DNA of 64,000 bases from JBAXEO01 sp963789515. Its GTDB lineage: Bacteria > Actinomycetota > Coriobacteriia > Anaerosomatales > JAAXUF01. Within the stretch, counting starts at the first letter, position 1. Each line of letters starts with the position of its first letter. The notes beneath the pieces are model-generated. The model made no database searches. It was not told where the DNA came from and saw only the letters and a list, made by a program, of their open reading frames with translations. Both the position numbers and the translations under genes were made by a program. Below, piece after piece: positions 35,599-45,034 of this stretch. Location: assembly GCA_963789515.1 (NCBI GenBank), contig CAWBKW010000004.1, positions 1 through 64,000 on the forward strand, written 5' to 3'.

Positions 35599-36476
35599 CA
35601 GTCTGTCCCCTTCGGCGTCTCTGAACGGCGGGAGAGAGGGTACTTCGCGTCGACACGAGTGTAGGCGACTTGGAATCCCAGCCGTTCCATGTTGCGCTGA
35701 CTCGCGCTTCCCGGTACAGACTCGGTCACGGCGAGCGAGCACCCTGCATCCCGGGTCAGTTCGAGCCGCGCGCGCTGCAGCGCACCCTGCACCCCACGCC
35801 GACGGAACTGCGGCAGCGTCGTGTCACCTGACAGCCAGCCGATGCCATCGGCGATCTCGAGTTGTCCGGTCCCTGCCCTGACGCCATCGACCAGACCGAA
35901 CAGGAAGACGGCGCCGGCACGATGGGTGGCTACGGTGGCAAGCCGGAGCTCGGGCTCGGTCGGTTCCTCCGGAGCCGAGAACCCCTTGGCCGCCATCAGC
36001 GCCCAGTCGTTCAGCTCGTCGCGGTCACCTGCCATGGTGATGCTCACGCCGGGCCCCGGCGGGTCGAACTCGTCATCGGGGCGAATCGCACGCGTGAGTA
36101 CGTTCTCGAAGGTGCCGACCACCCATCCCCGTTCTCCGAGCACCTGAACGAGCGAGGGGTGCGCAACCGGGCATACGCTCGTGACCGGCTCTTCGCCACG
36201 ATCCAGGAAGAATCTCTCGACCGTCGCGATCTGCCCATGAGTCACCTCACCGCAGAAGCCCAGGCCGATCGCCCCGTTAGCCGGAGAGCGGAGACCGACG
36301 TAGCTCGCAACGCCGCCGCCCACCTCCAAGAACTCCCCGCCCTCGTCGGGAAAGAGCGATGCGGCTGTCTCGGCGAATCGCCGCACGTCGGATGCGGCGA
36401 AGCGCTCGAGGCGTTCGGCGAGGGCTTGGTCGGGTGATGCTGGCACGAAGCTCCGATCGCGGCACGAGGCGGTCAC
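35598..36476 (-). CDS. GNAT-family N-acetyltransferase
   Basis: About 292 residues. GTG start at 36474-36476 chosen (VTASCRDRSFVPASPDQ); the upstream extension is low-complexity. The C-terminal half shows the acetyl-CoA-binding A motif: LSGDTTLPQFRRRGVQGAL (Q/R-x-x-G-x-G/A form), then ARLELTRDAGCSLAVTES and the late GFQVAYTRVDAKYPL. Substrate unknown. Couples to the downstream dehydrogenase gene. Confidence 0.78.
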   Translation of the reverse strand: MTASCRDRSFVPASPDQALAERLERFAASDVRRFAETAASLFPDEGGEFLEVGGGVASYVGLRSPANGAIGLGFCGEVTHGQIATVERFFLDRGEEPVTSVCPVAHPSLVQVLGERGWVVGTFENVLTRAIRPDDEFDPPGPGVSITMAGDRDELNDWALMAAKGFSAPEEPTEPELRLATVATHRAGAVFLFGLVDGVRAGTGQLEIADGIGWLSGDTTLPQFRRRGVQGALQRARLELTRDAGCSLAVTESVPGSASQRNMERLGFQVAYTRVDAKYPLSRRSETPKGTD

Positions 36477-36559
36477 GCACACCAGTGTGCCGTTGGTTCG
36501 GGTACGCTTCAACCCGTACGCATCCCTCGCCCGAGTCAACACCCGCCAAGGAGACGTCC

Positions 36560-37315
36560 ATGGCCGAGAGCCCCCACATCACCGAGAGCACCTCGAGCTC
36601 ACCAGCCGTCGCCGAGCCGCCGACGCCGCCCGGAGCCCCGCCGGCGACCTCCGTGGGAGCATCCCCGGCCCCGAAGCGCCGGCGGTGGATCGCCTGGGTG
36701 GTCGGCATCATCAGTGTCGTCATCGTTGTCGGCGCACTTGTCGGCGTCGTGGTATGGGCGACCGGGAGAGGCGCCAAAGGGACGGACTTCTCGGCGTACC
36801 GCCCCGGTTTCGAATCGGCGATGACGAAGGCCGGCACTGAGGCGACCTTCCCGGCGGCCCCGGTCGAACTCGGAACCGTGTCTGCGACAGGCAGCCACCC
36901 CTTCGAGGCGACCTTCACCGCGGATGAGATCACGGCTCTCGTCAACGTGTTCCCGTGGACTACGTCCATCCAGGGCACCTCAGTCGCCGTCTCGGGCGTG
37001 CGTGTCGGTTTTCCGGCAGCCGGCACCGGCAGCCTGAGCGCGAGGGTGAAGATCAACGACGCATCTTACGGAGGCTCGCTGGAGGGGCCCGTCGCGTACG
37101 AGGCCGGGCGCATCACGAGCAGTGGTGCCACCAAGGTCGTCGCCGAAGGGTTCCCCGTTAGTGGCGAGCGTGCCGATCAGGCTACCGAGCTGCTGCTCGT
37201 CTACCTCAACGCCTACCTCTCGGCGGCGCCCGGCCTCAGCGTGGACGCTGCCGAGGTCACGGACAGCGGGGTCGTCGTGAAGGGGACCGCCCCGGACGCA
37301 CTGACACTCCCCTAG
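36560..37315 (+). CDS. Single-pass membrane protein with extracellular domain, unknown
   Basis: About 251 residues, ATG 36560-36562 after AAGGAG. A Pro/Ala/Ser-rich N-terminus, KRRRW followed by one membrane helix (IAWVVGIISVVIVVGALVGV), then an outer domain with FTADEITALVNVFPW, VSGVRVGFPAAG, LSARVKINDASYGGS and VTDSGVVVKGTAPD. The outer part looks like beta-rich lipid- or polymer-binding domains of actinobacterial surface proteins, but I cannot name the family. Confidence 0.55.
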   Translation: MAESPHITESTSSSPAVAEPPTPPGAPPATSVGASPAPKRRRWIAWVVGIISVVIVVGALVGVVVWATGRGAKGTDFSAYRPGFESAMTKAGTEATFPAAPVELGTVSATGSHPFEATFTADEITALVNVFPWTTSIQGTSVAVSGVRVGFPAAGTGSLSARVKINDASYGGSLEGPVAYEAGRITSSGATKVVAEGFPVSGERADQATELLLVYLNAYLSAAPGLSVDAAEVTDSGVVVKGTAPDALTLP

Positions 37316-37339
37316 CCGTCGCGACGCCCGCTCACGTAG

Positions 37340-37916
37340 TCAGTCGGCGAGCTTCTCGAGAAGCCAGGCCATGTTCTCGCCGAGGCGGTGCATCGTGCGC
37401 ATTCCTTCAGCGTCCTCAGCGACGTCACCGCGCTCCCGGCCGACTCCGATGTTCCAGTAGCTCGAACCCACGGTCACCATCTCGGCGATGGAGAAGAAGT
37501 GGTTGAGCGTATCGAAGGCGTGCATCCCGCCGGCTCGGCGGACCGCCACGACGGCCGCACCCGGCTTGCGCCTGAACATGTCGCGCTTGGCGCGGCCAAC
37601 GTAGCCGGCGCGATCCATGATGGCCTTGATCTCTGAGGTGACGTCGGCGAAGTAGACCGGGCTGCCGAGAATGATGCCGTCGGCGGCGGCGAGGCGCTCG
37701 ATGATCTCGTTGCCGTCGTCCCGACGGCCCCAGCACTTGCCGTCGCGTTTGGCCGTGCACTTGCCGCATGCGGTGCATCCCCGGATGTTCCTGCCGGCGA
37801 GCTCGATGAGCTCACACGCGACGCCCGCCTCCCTCAGCGGCTCGAACACCGCCTCGATGAGCATCGTGGTGTTGCCCTTCTTGCGGGACGAGCCATTGAC
37901 CGCCACTACCTTCATG
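37340..37916 (-). CDS. NADPH-dependent FMN reductase / iron-sulfur flavoprotein family
   Basis: About 191 residues: flavodoxin-like FMN site MKVVAVNGSSRKKGNTTML, then CTACGKCTAKRDGKCWG, a compact cysteine motif that in this family binds a [4Fe-4S] cluster, GIILGSPVYFADVTSEIKA, and RRKPGAAVVAVRRAGG. Iron-sulfur flavoproteins carry electrons from ferredoxin in anaerobes. Start ATG 37914-37916. Intact. Confidence 0.85.
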
Positions 37917-38046
37917 CTTTCCGCCTTCCGAAACGCCCTTCGTGAGGAGCGAAAGACACGCAAGCTACCGCGGCAAGTGTCTCACAGGCGTTCCAAGGAC
38001 GGTGCGCGAGGTCGAAGTGCAACGACGGCGAACTGCGACTGCCGGT

Positions 38047-38577
38047 CTACTCGGAACTGGGGGCAGCAGGCCTGATCGCAGGTGCGGGGCTGATGAACGC
38101 CTGCCAGAAGATCCTGTCGGCGAGCGCGAGGCCGGTGCCTACACCAACGTACAGGACGGCGAGGAAGTCGGCGGGCAGGCCGGAGCGCCTCAACAGGATT
38201 CCGCCGCCCATCATCACGACCACGAAGAGCCAGGACTTCCAGGAGAAGAAGCCGAAGTAGCAGGCGCGTCCGCGTGCATGGATGCGCAGGACGGCCTTGC
38301 GCGCCACGCGATCGAGCAGGTAGCGGGACTTGATGACACCGATCGCGATAGCCGCGGCAAGAAGCACCGCGTACCAGCTGTCATGAAGGTATCCCACGCC
38401 GCGAACCAGGAGGATCGTGGCGCCGATCGCCCACATGGCGGCGGCCGAGAAGAGCTGCACGCGTTGTCCCGCCTTCGGCGTGAGGCGGCTCAGAACGCTG
38501 CGGCGCGATGTGGGCACATCAGTCGATTCAGTCATGGGCGCCTCAGAAGCAAGTCGTGCGCCGACTCGGCCGCTCAT
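38047..38577 (-). CDS. Multi-pass membrane protein, unknown
   Basis: Either 176 residues from the ATG overlapping the upstream stop (38575-38577, coupled) or 162 residues from ATG 38533-38535. Four hydrophobic segments (LFSAAAMWAIGATILLVRGV, YAVLLAAAIAIGVI, WLFVVVMMGGGILL, FLAVLYVGVGTGLALAD). No family recognised. Forms a two-gene unit with the next small membrane protein. Confidence 0.6.
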   Translation of the reverse strand: MSGRVGARLASEAPMTESTDVPTSRRSVLSRLTPKAGQRVQLFSAAAMWAIGATILLVRGVGYLHDSWYAVLLAAAIAIGVIKSRYLLDRVARKAVLRIHARGRACYFGFFSWKSWLFVVVMMGGGILLRRSGLPADFLAVLYVGVGTGLALADRIFWQAFISPAPAIRPAAPSSE

Positions 38578-38810
38578 CCGACGATCTTGGCCGCGGCGAT
38601 GACCAAGGCCACGACCGCCACCGCGATACCCGCGATCGCCAAGAGCCTCAGCCGAGAAGCCAGCCGGGCCTGCGTCCAGCCTCGCTCCCCATAGCGAGCT
38701 CTCAGCAGCACGGCCGCAAGCGCGTCGGCGCGCAGGAGCACGAACACGAAGTAGGCGAGCGTGACGAGCGCCAGAAGACTCAGCAGCACCATAAGCACCG
38801 GGCGGCTCAT
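38574..38810 (-). CDS. Small two-helix membrane protein, unknown
   Basis: 78 residues, two membrane helices (VLMVLLSLLALVTLAYFVFV and LLAIAGIAVAVVALVIAA) flanking a basic loop. Stop overlaps the start of the downstream membrane protein, so the two are probably made together. Confidence 0.6.
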   Translation of the reverse strand: MSRPVLMVLLSLLALVTLAYFVFVLLRADALAAVLLRARYGERGWTQARLASRLRLLAIAGIAVAVVALVIAAAKIVG

Positions 38811-38862
38811 GGGGTGTGATCCGGCTCGCTCGACTCGGGTACGGCCGACCGGTTCGGAGGCG

Positions 38863-39723
38863 TCATGTCCAGTCCCTCTCGGTGGTGTAGACGAGGCCGA
38901 CAGCGGGACCGACGTGCAGACCGATGACCGGACTGACCGGGATCACCCGGACCTCGCCGCCCGCGAGGGGCTCGATCTGCTCGTGCGCGTAGGTCGCTGC
39001 GGTCTCGACGTCACTGATGTAGTGGACGCACACGTTCGCGAGGCCGAACTCCCCCGTGTCAGCTGCGAACTTGCCGGTCATCTCGGCGAGAGCGCGCGCC
39101 TGCGTCCTCACGCGCGCGAAGGTCTGCGTCTCCCCCTGCTCGACGGTGAGGATCGGCTTGATCTGAAGGAGTCCCCCGATGAGCGCCGAGGCGCCCCCGA
39201 TCCGCCCGCCACGGCGCAGGTACTCCAGCGAATGCGGGGTGAACAGGTACCGCGTGCGGCGCAGCGTCTCGGTTGCGGCGGCGACGCAACGCTCGATCGA
39301 CATGCCTGCAGTTGCGGCTGCCGCTGCGGCGAGGACCCCGTAGCCCTCCTCCATGGAGTTTGACCGGCTGTCGACGATCTCGATGCGACCGGCCGGGTAC
39401 TCCTCGGCGAGCATGCCCGCCGCCATACGGGCGGTCTGGCAGGTGCCGCTCATGTCCGCCGAGATGAAGACACCAAGCACGTCGCTTCCGTGTTCCAGCG
39501 CCCGCCGGAACGCCTCGAGCATCGATTCAACCGAGGGCTGCGAGGAGGTGGGCAGCGTCCGCATGTCCTCAAGGCGGTGGTAGAACGCAGCGACGTCCAT
39601 GTCGAGCTCGGCCTGGTTACGCTCGCCGTCGTTGATGAACAGCGACACGACGTCGATACCGTTGGCAGCGAGCAGGTCTTGGGGTATCGAGGCGACGGAG
39701 TCGGTGACGACGCAGACGGACAT
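38863..39723 (-). CDS. DegV-family fatty-acid-binding protein (first copy)
   Basis: About 286 residues, ATG 39721-39723. Family marks: VCVVTDSVASIPQDLL at the start, TLPTSSQPSVESMLEAFR, VFISADMSGTCQTARMAA (fatty-acid-contacting Ser), VDSRSNSMEEGYGV and HSLEYLRRGGRIGGASA. DegV/FakB proteins present fatty acids to the kinase FakA; no fakA is seen here. A paralogue lies at 49.7-50.5 kb. Confidence 0.88.
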   Translation of the reverse strand: MSVCVVTDSVASIPQDLLAANGIDVVSLFINDGERNQAELDMDVAAFYHRLEDMRTLPTSSQPSVESMLEAFRRALEHGSDVLGVFISADMSGTCQTARMAAGMLAEEYPAGRIEIVDSRSNSMEEGYGVLAAAAAATAGMSIERCVAAATETLRRTRYLFTPHSLEYLRRGGRIGGASALIGGLLQIKPILTVEQGETQTFARVRTQARALAEMTGKFAADTGEFGLANVCVHYISDVETAATYAHEQIEPLAGGEVRVIPVSPVIGLHVGPAVGLVYTTERDWT

Positions 39724-39796
39724 GCGGTTCCTTCCGATGACGCGCCGGAGCGGGATGCACCGGTTCAACGATACACGACGTCGCGGTGGACGCCTG

Positions 39797-40732
39797 TCAG
39801 GCGAGCTCGCCCGTGGACTGCTCGGCGACTATGTTCGTGCCGGCCTCCCCTGCGACGATTCGCACGATGTCGCTCAGGCATCCGATGGCGGCACGCTTGC
39901 CCGTGGCTTCGACGAACCTCGCCGCGGCATCGACCTTGGGACCCATCGATCCCTCGGCGAACGTGTAGCTCCGGAGTTCGGCCGGCGTGACGTGCGTGAG
40001 GAGGGTCTGCTCCTCGGTCCCCCAGTCACGGAAGACACCTTCGGCGTCGGTCGCCATGACGAACAGGTCAGCCCCGGTGAGTTGCGCGAGCAACTCGCTC
40101 GCGAGGTCCTTGTCGATCACTGCCTCGACGCCGACGAGCGTACGGGTCCCGTCCTGCAGGTAGGCGGTCGGGATTCCGCCGCCGCCGGTGCAGATGACGA
40201 CCGCGCCCTTCTCCAAGAGCCAGATGATCGGATCCAACTCGAAGATCCGTTTCGGTTCTGGCGATGCGACGACCCTGCGCCAGGCGTCACCGTCCTGCTT
40301 GAATACCCAGCCGCGCTCCGAGGCGTACCGCTCTGCGGCGATGTGGTGATAGCAGGGGCCGACGAACTTGGTGGGGTTGTCGAACGCAGGATCGTTGGGG
40401 TCGATCTCGACCATGGTGAGCAGCGTTGCGATCGGCTTCTCGAACGGGAGCAGGTTGCCGAGTTCCTGCTCGACCATGTAGCCGATCATTCCCTCGGTCC
40501 CCGCACCCAGAACGTCGAGAGGATAGGGGTTTCCGGCGTCGTACGCCGCGGCCTGGAGTGCCAGAAGGCCGACTTGCGGCCCGTTCCCGTGCGCGAGTAC
40601 CAGCTCGTGCTCGAGTGCCAGAGGCGCCAACTGCTGCGCTGCCACGCGCACGTTGGCGCGCTGGGCCTCCGCGGTCATCGGGTCCGTTCGCTTGAGCAGG
40701 GCGTTGCCGCCCAAAGCCACGACGATCCTCAC
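39797..40732 (-). CDS. arcC: Carbamate kinase
   Basis: About 311 residues. GTG start 40730-40732 after GAGGAA. Motifs: RIVVALGGNALLKR, LVLAHGNGPQVGLLALQ, EGMIGYMVEQELGN, VVICTGGGGIPTAY, KDLASELLAQLTGADLFVMA and a late EGSMGPKVDAAARFVE. Makes ATP from carbamoyl phosphate in fermentative arginine or purine breakdown. arcA and arcB are not in the window. Intact. Confidence 0.92.
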   Translation of the reverse strand: MRIVVALGGNALLKRTDPMTAEAQRANVRVAAQQLAPLALEHELVLAHGNGPQVGLLALQAAAYDAGNPYPLDVLGAGTEGMIGYMVEQELGNLLPFEKPIATLLTMVEIDPNDPAFDNPTKFVGPCYHHIAAERYASERGWVFKQDGDAWRRVVASPEPKRIFELDPIIWLLEKGAVVICTGGGGIPTAYLQDGTRTLVGVEAVIDKDLASELLAQLTGADLFVMATDAEGVFRDWGTEEQTLLTHVTPAELRSYTFAEGSMGPKVDAAARFVEATGKRAAIGCLSDIVRIVAGEAGTNIVAEQSTGELA

Positions 40733-40974
40733 ATACGTTCCTCTCGTCAGGCGGCGGACCAGCATTCGCCACCGGTCATCACGGTGCATAGCGGCAGGGC
40801 CGCGCTGCATACTGTACCGCGTCCGGGACGCACTTTCTCCCGCACGGCCGGACCTCACGCCCCCCGGGAGGGTGACAGCTGTCACAGGCACCCCGAAATC
40901 GGCCCTCACACGAGCCGGACCCCTGCCGATACCCCAAGTACTCGATTTCCCATGCCGCTCGTGCGGAGGCGCGC

Positions 40975-41547
40975 GTGCTCACGCTATCCAGAGGTCTTGC
41001 CCAGCTCCGTCCACACTTCACCGACGAGAACCGCGATCTCTTCCGCGTGCTTCTCAACGCCACATCGGCCGCGGAAGCCAATCTCGCCCTACAGGTGCTG
41101 TCGCCTTCCGTTCCCGAGAGAACCCTGGTGACCGCCTGCAATCTGCGTGAGGTCCTTCGCGGGCTGCCGGCATCGCCGTTCCCGATGCGCGTCGACGAGC
41201 AGACCCTCGTCAGAACGGCCAACCTGGAGAAGCACACGGCAACGCTGGGCAGGACGCTGCCGGACGGTCTGGAAGTCGTGGTGACCACCGCCGGGAACCT
41301 GGTGCTCGACCTCATCGTGAGGGACGGCTCCACCAAGTACTTCTGGACGCCGGTCCCGGTGGTCGACGACTTCGTCAATCCGGAAGTGGTCGACCTCGTG
41401 GTGGAAAGCGACTTCCTGCTCGACGACGCCGTCGACCTGATCAAGTGCATGGGGGTCGTGTTCAACCCGCCGTTCTACCTGTCGTTGGACGACTTCATCC
41501 TGGAGTACGCCAGCGACGCGCTCGCGGGCCTCGGAGAGCTCTTCTAG
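40975..41547 (+). CDS. Hypothetical protein, family not recognised
   Basis: About 190 residues from GTG 40975. Globular, acidic, no membrane segment or signal peptide. Repeating hydrophobic/acidic blocks (DGLEVVVTTAGNLVLDLIVR, DFVNPEVVDLVVESDFLLDD, YLSLDDFILEYASDALAG). The C-terminal part looks like a protein-binding fold, but no motif supports a function. Its stop overlaps the convergent pncA stop by three bases. Confidence 0.5.
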   Translation: MLTLSRGLAQLRPHFTDENRDLFRVLLNATSAAEANLALQVLSPSVPERTLVTACNLREVLRGLPASPFPMRVDEQTLVRTANLEKHTATLGRTLPDGLEVVVTTAGNLVLDLIVRDGSTKYFWTPVPVVDDFVNPEVVDLVVESDFLLDDAVDLIKCMGVVFNPPFYLSLDDFILEYASDALAGLGELF

Positions 41548-42155
41548 ACCTCCGAGCTGGTGACGATCTCACAGCCGGCCGCCCGCATCTCGGCGAACGC
41601 CGCGTCGACGTCTCCCGGGTTCAGATCGACGCCCCGGCACCCATCCAACACCACGGCCGTGGGCAGACCGAGAGTGCGAGCATCGAGGGCGGTGTACTTC
41701 ACGCAGTAGTCAGTCGCCAGTCCTGCGATCCACACCTCGGTCACCGCATGCTCGGCCAGGTAGGAGGCCAGGCCCGTGTCCTTCACGTGCCCGTTGTCGA
41801 AGAACCCGGAGTACGAATCGATCGAGAGCTCGCTGCCCTTGTGCACCACGCGGTCGATCGCCCCGACATCGAGCGCCGAGTGAAACGATGCGCCCGGCGT
41901 CTGCTGCACGCAGTGGTCCGGCCACAGCCTCTGTGGCGCACCCTCCACCTCGACCTCGTCGCCCGGCGAACAACCGGGATGGCTCGATGCGAACGATGCG
42001 TGGCCCCGCGGATGCCAGTCCTGGGTCGCCACAACGATGTCGAACCGGCTCATGATCTCGTTCGCTACGCCGACGACCTCGTCGCCATATGAGACCGGCA
42101 GTGCTCCTCCCGGCATGAAGTCGTTCTGCAAGTCGATCAACAGCAGGGCCCTCAT
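41544..42155 (-). CDS. pncA: Nicotinamidase
   Basis: About 203 residues, isochorismatase fold: MRALLLIDLQNDFMPGGALP with catalytic Asp10, ATQDWHPRGHASFASSHPG with metal-binding His/Asp, LWPDHCVQQTPGA, and the nucleophile cysteine in GLATDYCVKYTALDA. Hydrolyses nicotinamide to nicotinate, the substrate of the next enzyme, PncB. Start ATG overlaps the pncB stop (ATGA). Confidence 0.93.
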   Translation of the reverse strand: MRALLLIDLQNDFMPGGALPVSYGDEVVGVANEIMSRFDIVVATQDWHPRGHASFASSHPGCSPGDEVEVEGAPQRLWPDHCVQQTPGASFHSALDVGAIDRVVHKGSELSIDSYSGFFDNGHVKDTGLASYLAEHAVTEVWIAGLATDYCVKYTALDARTLGLPTAVVLDGCRGVDLNPGDVDAAFAEMRAAGCEIVTSSEV

Positions 42156-43647
42156 GGTTCCTCCCTTGGCGCCGTCGTCAGCATCCCAGTCCGCGCGCCT
42201 GCGAGCACGAGTGCGGTCCTCACGTCGTTGAGCTGGCTGCTCAAGACCGACGGGATAGGTGTGCGGGTTGAGGAACCGGGTGATCGAGGGGTCGAGTTCG
42301 CCCACCGACGCGAGGGATCGGGCGCGCGCCTCATCGATGCGCGTCCCCGGATAGACGCAGGTTCCTTCGCGAAACACAGGAACCAAGAGCTCGGTGAACG
42401 AATCCCGGTCCGAGAACGTCTTGCGCCTGGTCGCGTCGGCCGGGTCCACCATCACATGAGAGGGCCCGGGCTCAGCCGACTGGTCGTACACCATGTCCCC
42501 CGCCAGCCTGCCGGAATCATCACGGTATCGACGAACGCCCAGAACGCCCGGGGTGGTCACCTTGGCCGTCTGCTCGGAGAGCTTGATTCGCGGCTCCCAA
42601 TCCCCGCCATCGCGCCGTATCGCCGAGAGCTTGTATACGCCTCCCAGCGCAGGCTGCTCCCAGGACGTTGCGAGCTTGGTACCGACTCCCCAGACGTCGA
42701 TCGCAGCGCCCTGGTCCTTCAGGGAGGCGATGAGATGCTCGTCGAGTTCGTTGCTGGCCACGATCCTCGCCTCGGTGAAACCACCCTCATCCAGGATTCT
42801 CCGAACGCGCTTGGAAAGCCACGCCAGGTCGCCTGAGTCGATGCGGACGCCTACCAGTTCGTGACCCCTCGCACGCAGCTCTCGGCCGACTTCGACCGCG
42901 TTTCGCGCCCCCTGAAGTGTGTCGTAGGTGTCTATCACGAACACGACGTTGTTTGGCATCGAGGCGGCGTAGGCGCGAAACGCCTCCAACTCACTGTCGA
43001 ACGCCATGACCCACGAGTGCGCATGTGTCCCCGACACGGGGATGCCGAACCGACGGCCCGCCAGAGTGTTGGAGGTTCCGTCGCACCCCCCGATGTACGC
43101 CGCACGGCTGGCCGACAGCCCTCCGTCGGGTCCCTGCGCCCGCCGCAAACCGAATTCGACGACGCGATCGCTCTGCGCCGAGAGGCGCACCCGCGCCGCC
43201 TTGGTGGCGATGAGCGTCTGAAAGTTGATGCAGTTCAGAAGTGCCGTCTCGACGATCTGGCACTGAGCGATGGGGCCTGAGACGCGCAGGAGCGGTTCTC
43301 GGGGAAAGACGGCCGTGCCTTCAGGCACGGCATCCACATCGCAGGTGAAGGTCAGGTCCGACAGCCATCCCAGAAACGCGCCGGAGAACAACGACCGTCC
43401 GTCGCTGCCCGGCAGGCCCGACAGATACGCGATGTCGTCGGGAGTGAAGCGGAGCCCTTCAAGGTACTCGATCGCCTGACTCAGGCCGCATGCCACCGAG
43501 AATCCTCCACCGAACGGGTTCTCACGGTAGAAGAGGTGGAAGCACGCCTCGTATCCCGTGAGCGCCGGCCGAGTGGTACGCCTGAGCCATCGTGAGCTGG
43601 TAGAGGTCCGTCAGCAGACCGTTGGAGAGTCCTGATGTGTGAGTCAT
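42152..43647 (-). CDS. pncB: Nicotinate phosphoribosyltransferase
   Basis: About 498 residues. Start ATG 43645-43647: LLTDLYQLTMAQAYHSA, LEGLRFTPDDIAYLSGL, GLRRAQGPDGGLSASRAAYI, GTHAHSWVMAFDSELEAF (catalytic His), VGVRIDSGDLAWLSKRVR and DVWGVGTKLATS. First step of NAD salvage from nicotinate. Extra bases near 43568 and 42245 break the two ends. The second makes the gene run in frame into pncA as read, but the corrected end (QLNDVRTALVLAGARTG, stop 42152-42154) shows separate, coupled genes. Confidence 0.9.
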
Positions 43648-43739
43648 GCGGTGTCTCCTTCTCGAGGTCAGCCTAGCACGGAGCTCCGAAGGGGCCCGCC
43701 GAGCGACACTTGTAAAGGGATGTGAAATCTGACGAACGG

Positions 43740-43769
43740 TTATCGCAAGTGGTGGTCCGTGGGTATAGT
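43740..43769 (+). promoter_or_regulatory. Promoter of the small-protein/iron-sulfur operon
   Basis: TTATCG (43740-43745), 18-base spacer, TATAGT (43764-43769), 58 bases before the start at 43827. Moderate match. Confidence 0.4.
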
Positions 43770-43826
43770 GCACTTCGCGTCCGCTTTCTGATGGGGGTCG
43801 CGAACGCACCGTCTTTGGAGGACAGC

Positions 43827-44018
43827 ATGAGTTCGAGCGTTGGAGGGTCTCGCTCCCAGGTCAACCGGACCGCACCGGCATTGACGGTGCTCGCGTCGGT
43901 GGTCGATGTGCCGGGCATGCTGGCCGACCGCATCGGAGACCTCTATGCGTCTGAGGAGCGCCGCCGCCGTGCGCAGCGGACTGAGCGTATGATTCTGAAG
44001 GCCCAGTCCATCAAGTAG
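43827..44018 (+). CDS. Small basic protein preceding an iron-sulfur protein, unknown
   Basis: 63 residues, ATG 43827-43829 after TTGGAGGA. N-terminal half: SQVNRTAPALTVLASVVDVP; C-terminal half is a charged helix rich in Arg/Glu (YASEERRRRAQRTERMI). No family recognised. Nineteen bases before the iron-sulfur protein gene, with its own promoter, so probably co-expressed with it. Confidence 0.5.
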   Translation: MSSSVGGSRSQVNRTAPALTVLASVVDVPGMLADRIGDLYASEERRRRAQRTERMILKAQSIK

Positions 44019-44037
44019 CACCTCACCGGAGACGTCC

Positions 44038-44874
44038 ATGTGCCAGTTCTGCGTCGAGCACGGCGAGGGTAAGCGCTGGTACCTCGAGGCGAGCAACTAC
44101 GCACTCGACCTCAACAGCGACCTCGCCCGGCGCGACTACGTGGTCGAGTTCATCTCGGGATTCGAGCAGATGCGGAGTCGGGCTGTCACCGCCGGCAACG
44201 TGCTGGGGAGACTACCTCGCCCGATAGCCCAGCTCGGCAAGGACGCGATCACGCGGCATCAGCAGGCCAGCCACTTCGGCCAGCCGCTCTCACTGGAAGA
44301 CTGCGAGCAGGTGCTCGACATCGCATCCAGCATCACGGTCATCCCGTGCATCTGCCGGATGCACGAACCCGGCCGCACCGCCGAGGAAGTGTGCATACTC
44401 GTCACTTCATCGCCGGTCGATAGCGTCTTGCAGGAGGGCTTCTCTGACTACGACGGGGGCCCCGACCTCGACGACTTCCACACCATGTCCAAGCCGCAGG
44501 CCATGGAGCTCCTGCGGAGCTGCGAGGAACGCGGACTGCTCCACTCGATATGGACGTTCAAGACGCCATTCACGGCGGCCATCTGCAACTGCAATCTGGC
44601 CAGCGGCTGCATGGCCATGAAGCTCACTGCCGGCTACGACATCAAGGTCATGTGGCGCGGTGAGGATGTGGCCGTGCTGGATGCCGAGAGGTGCACCGGA
44701 TGTGCGCTGTGCGCGAAACGGTGCCCCTTCGACGCCATCTCAGCGAACAGAGGGGTCGTGACGATCCCCGCCGAGAAGTGCTGGGGGTGCGGAATCTGCA
44801 GGTCATCCTGCCCGCAGCAGGCGATTCGGCTCGCGGATCGTCGGACCGTCCCCGCGGTCGCCGCTCTCTGGTAG
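44038..44874 (+). CDS. Iron-sulfur protein with C-terminal 2[4Fe-4S] domain, unknown role
   Basis: About 278 residues. N-terminal MCQFC, a helical region, then central cysteine groups (PCICRMHEPGRTAEEVC, AICNCNLASGC) and a ferredoxin end with CTGCALCAKRCPFDA and CWGCGICRSSCPQQA. The central cysteines may bind additional clusters. No membrane segment, so a cytoplasmic redox carrier or the electron-transfer subunit of a larger enzyme. I do not recognise a characterised relative. Confidence 0.7.
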   Translation: MCQFCVEHGEGKRWYLEASNYALDLNSDLARRDYVVEFISGFEQMRSRAVTAGNVLGRLPRPIAQLGKDAITRHQQASHFGQPLSLEDCEQVLDIASSITVIPCICRMHEPGRTAEEVCILVTSSPVDSVLQEGFSDYDGGPDLDDFHTMSKPQAMELLRSCEERGLLHSIWTFKTPFTAAICNCNLASGCMAMKLTAGYDIKVMWRGEDVAVLDAERCTGCALCAKRCPFDAISANRGVVTIPAEKCWGCGICRSSCPQQAIRLADRRTVPAVAALW

Positions 44875-45034
44875 CGGTAGACTCGTCGCCTGCCTCGCGG
44901 GGGACGATGCGGAGGCACGGACGAATGAGCTGCTCAGCCTCGTAACCGGCGATCATCGCGCCCGTTGCACCGCGCAGCAAGAGAGCCGAATGGGAACACT
45001 CATGGGGGCAGCACCCACAGGAGAGGAGCACTCG

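Noticed and set aside
41544..43496. A single 650-residue protein joining nicotinate phosphoribosyltransferase and nicotinamidase
   Set aside because: The join depends on one extra base near 42245. Corrected, pncB ends with a normal C-terminus and a stop overlapping the pncA start (ATGA), the usual arrangement of coupled genes.
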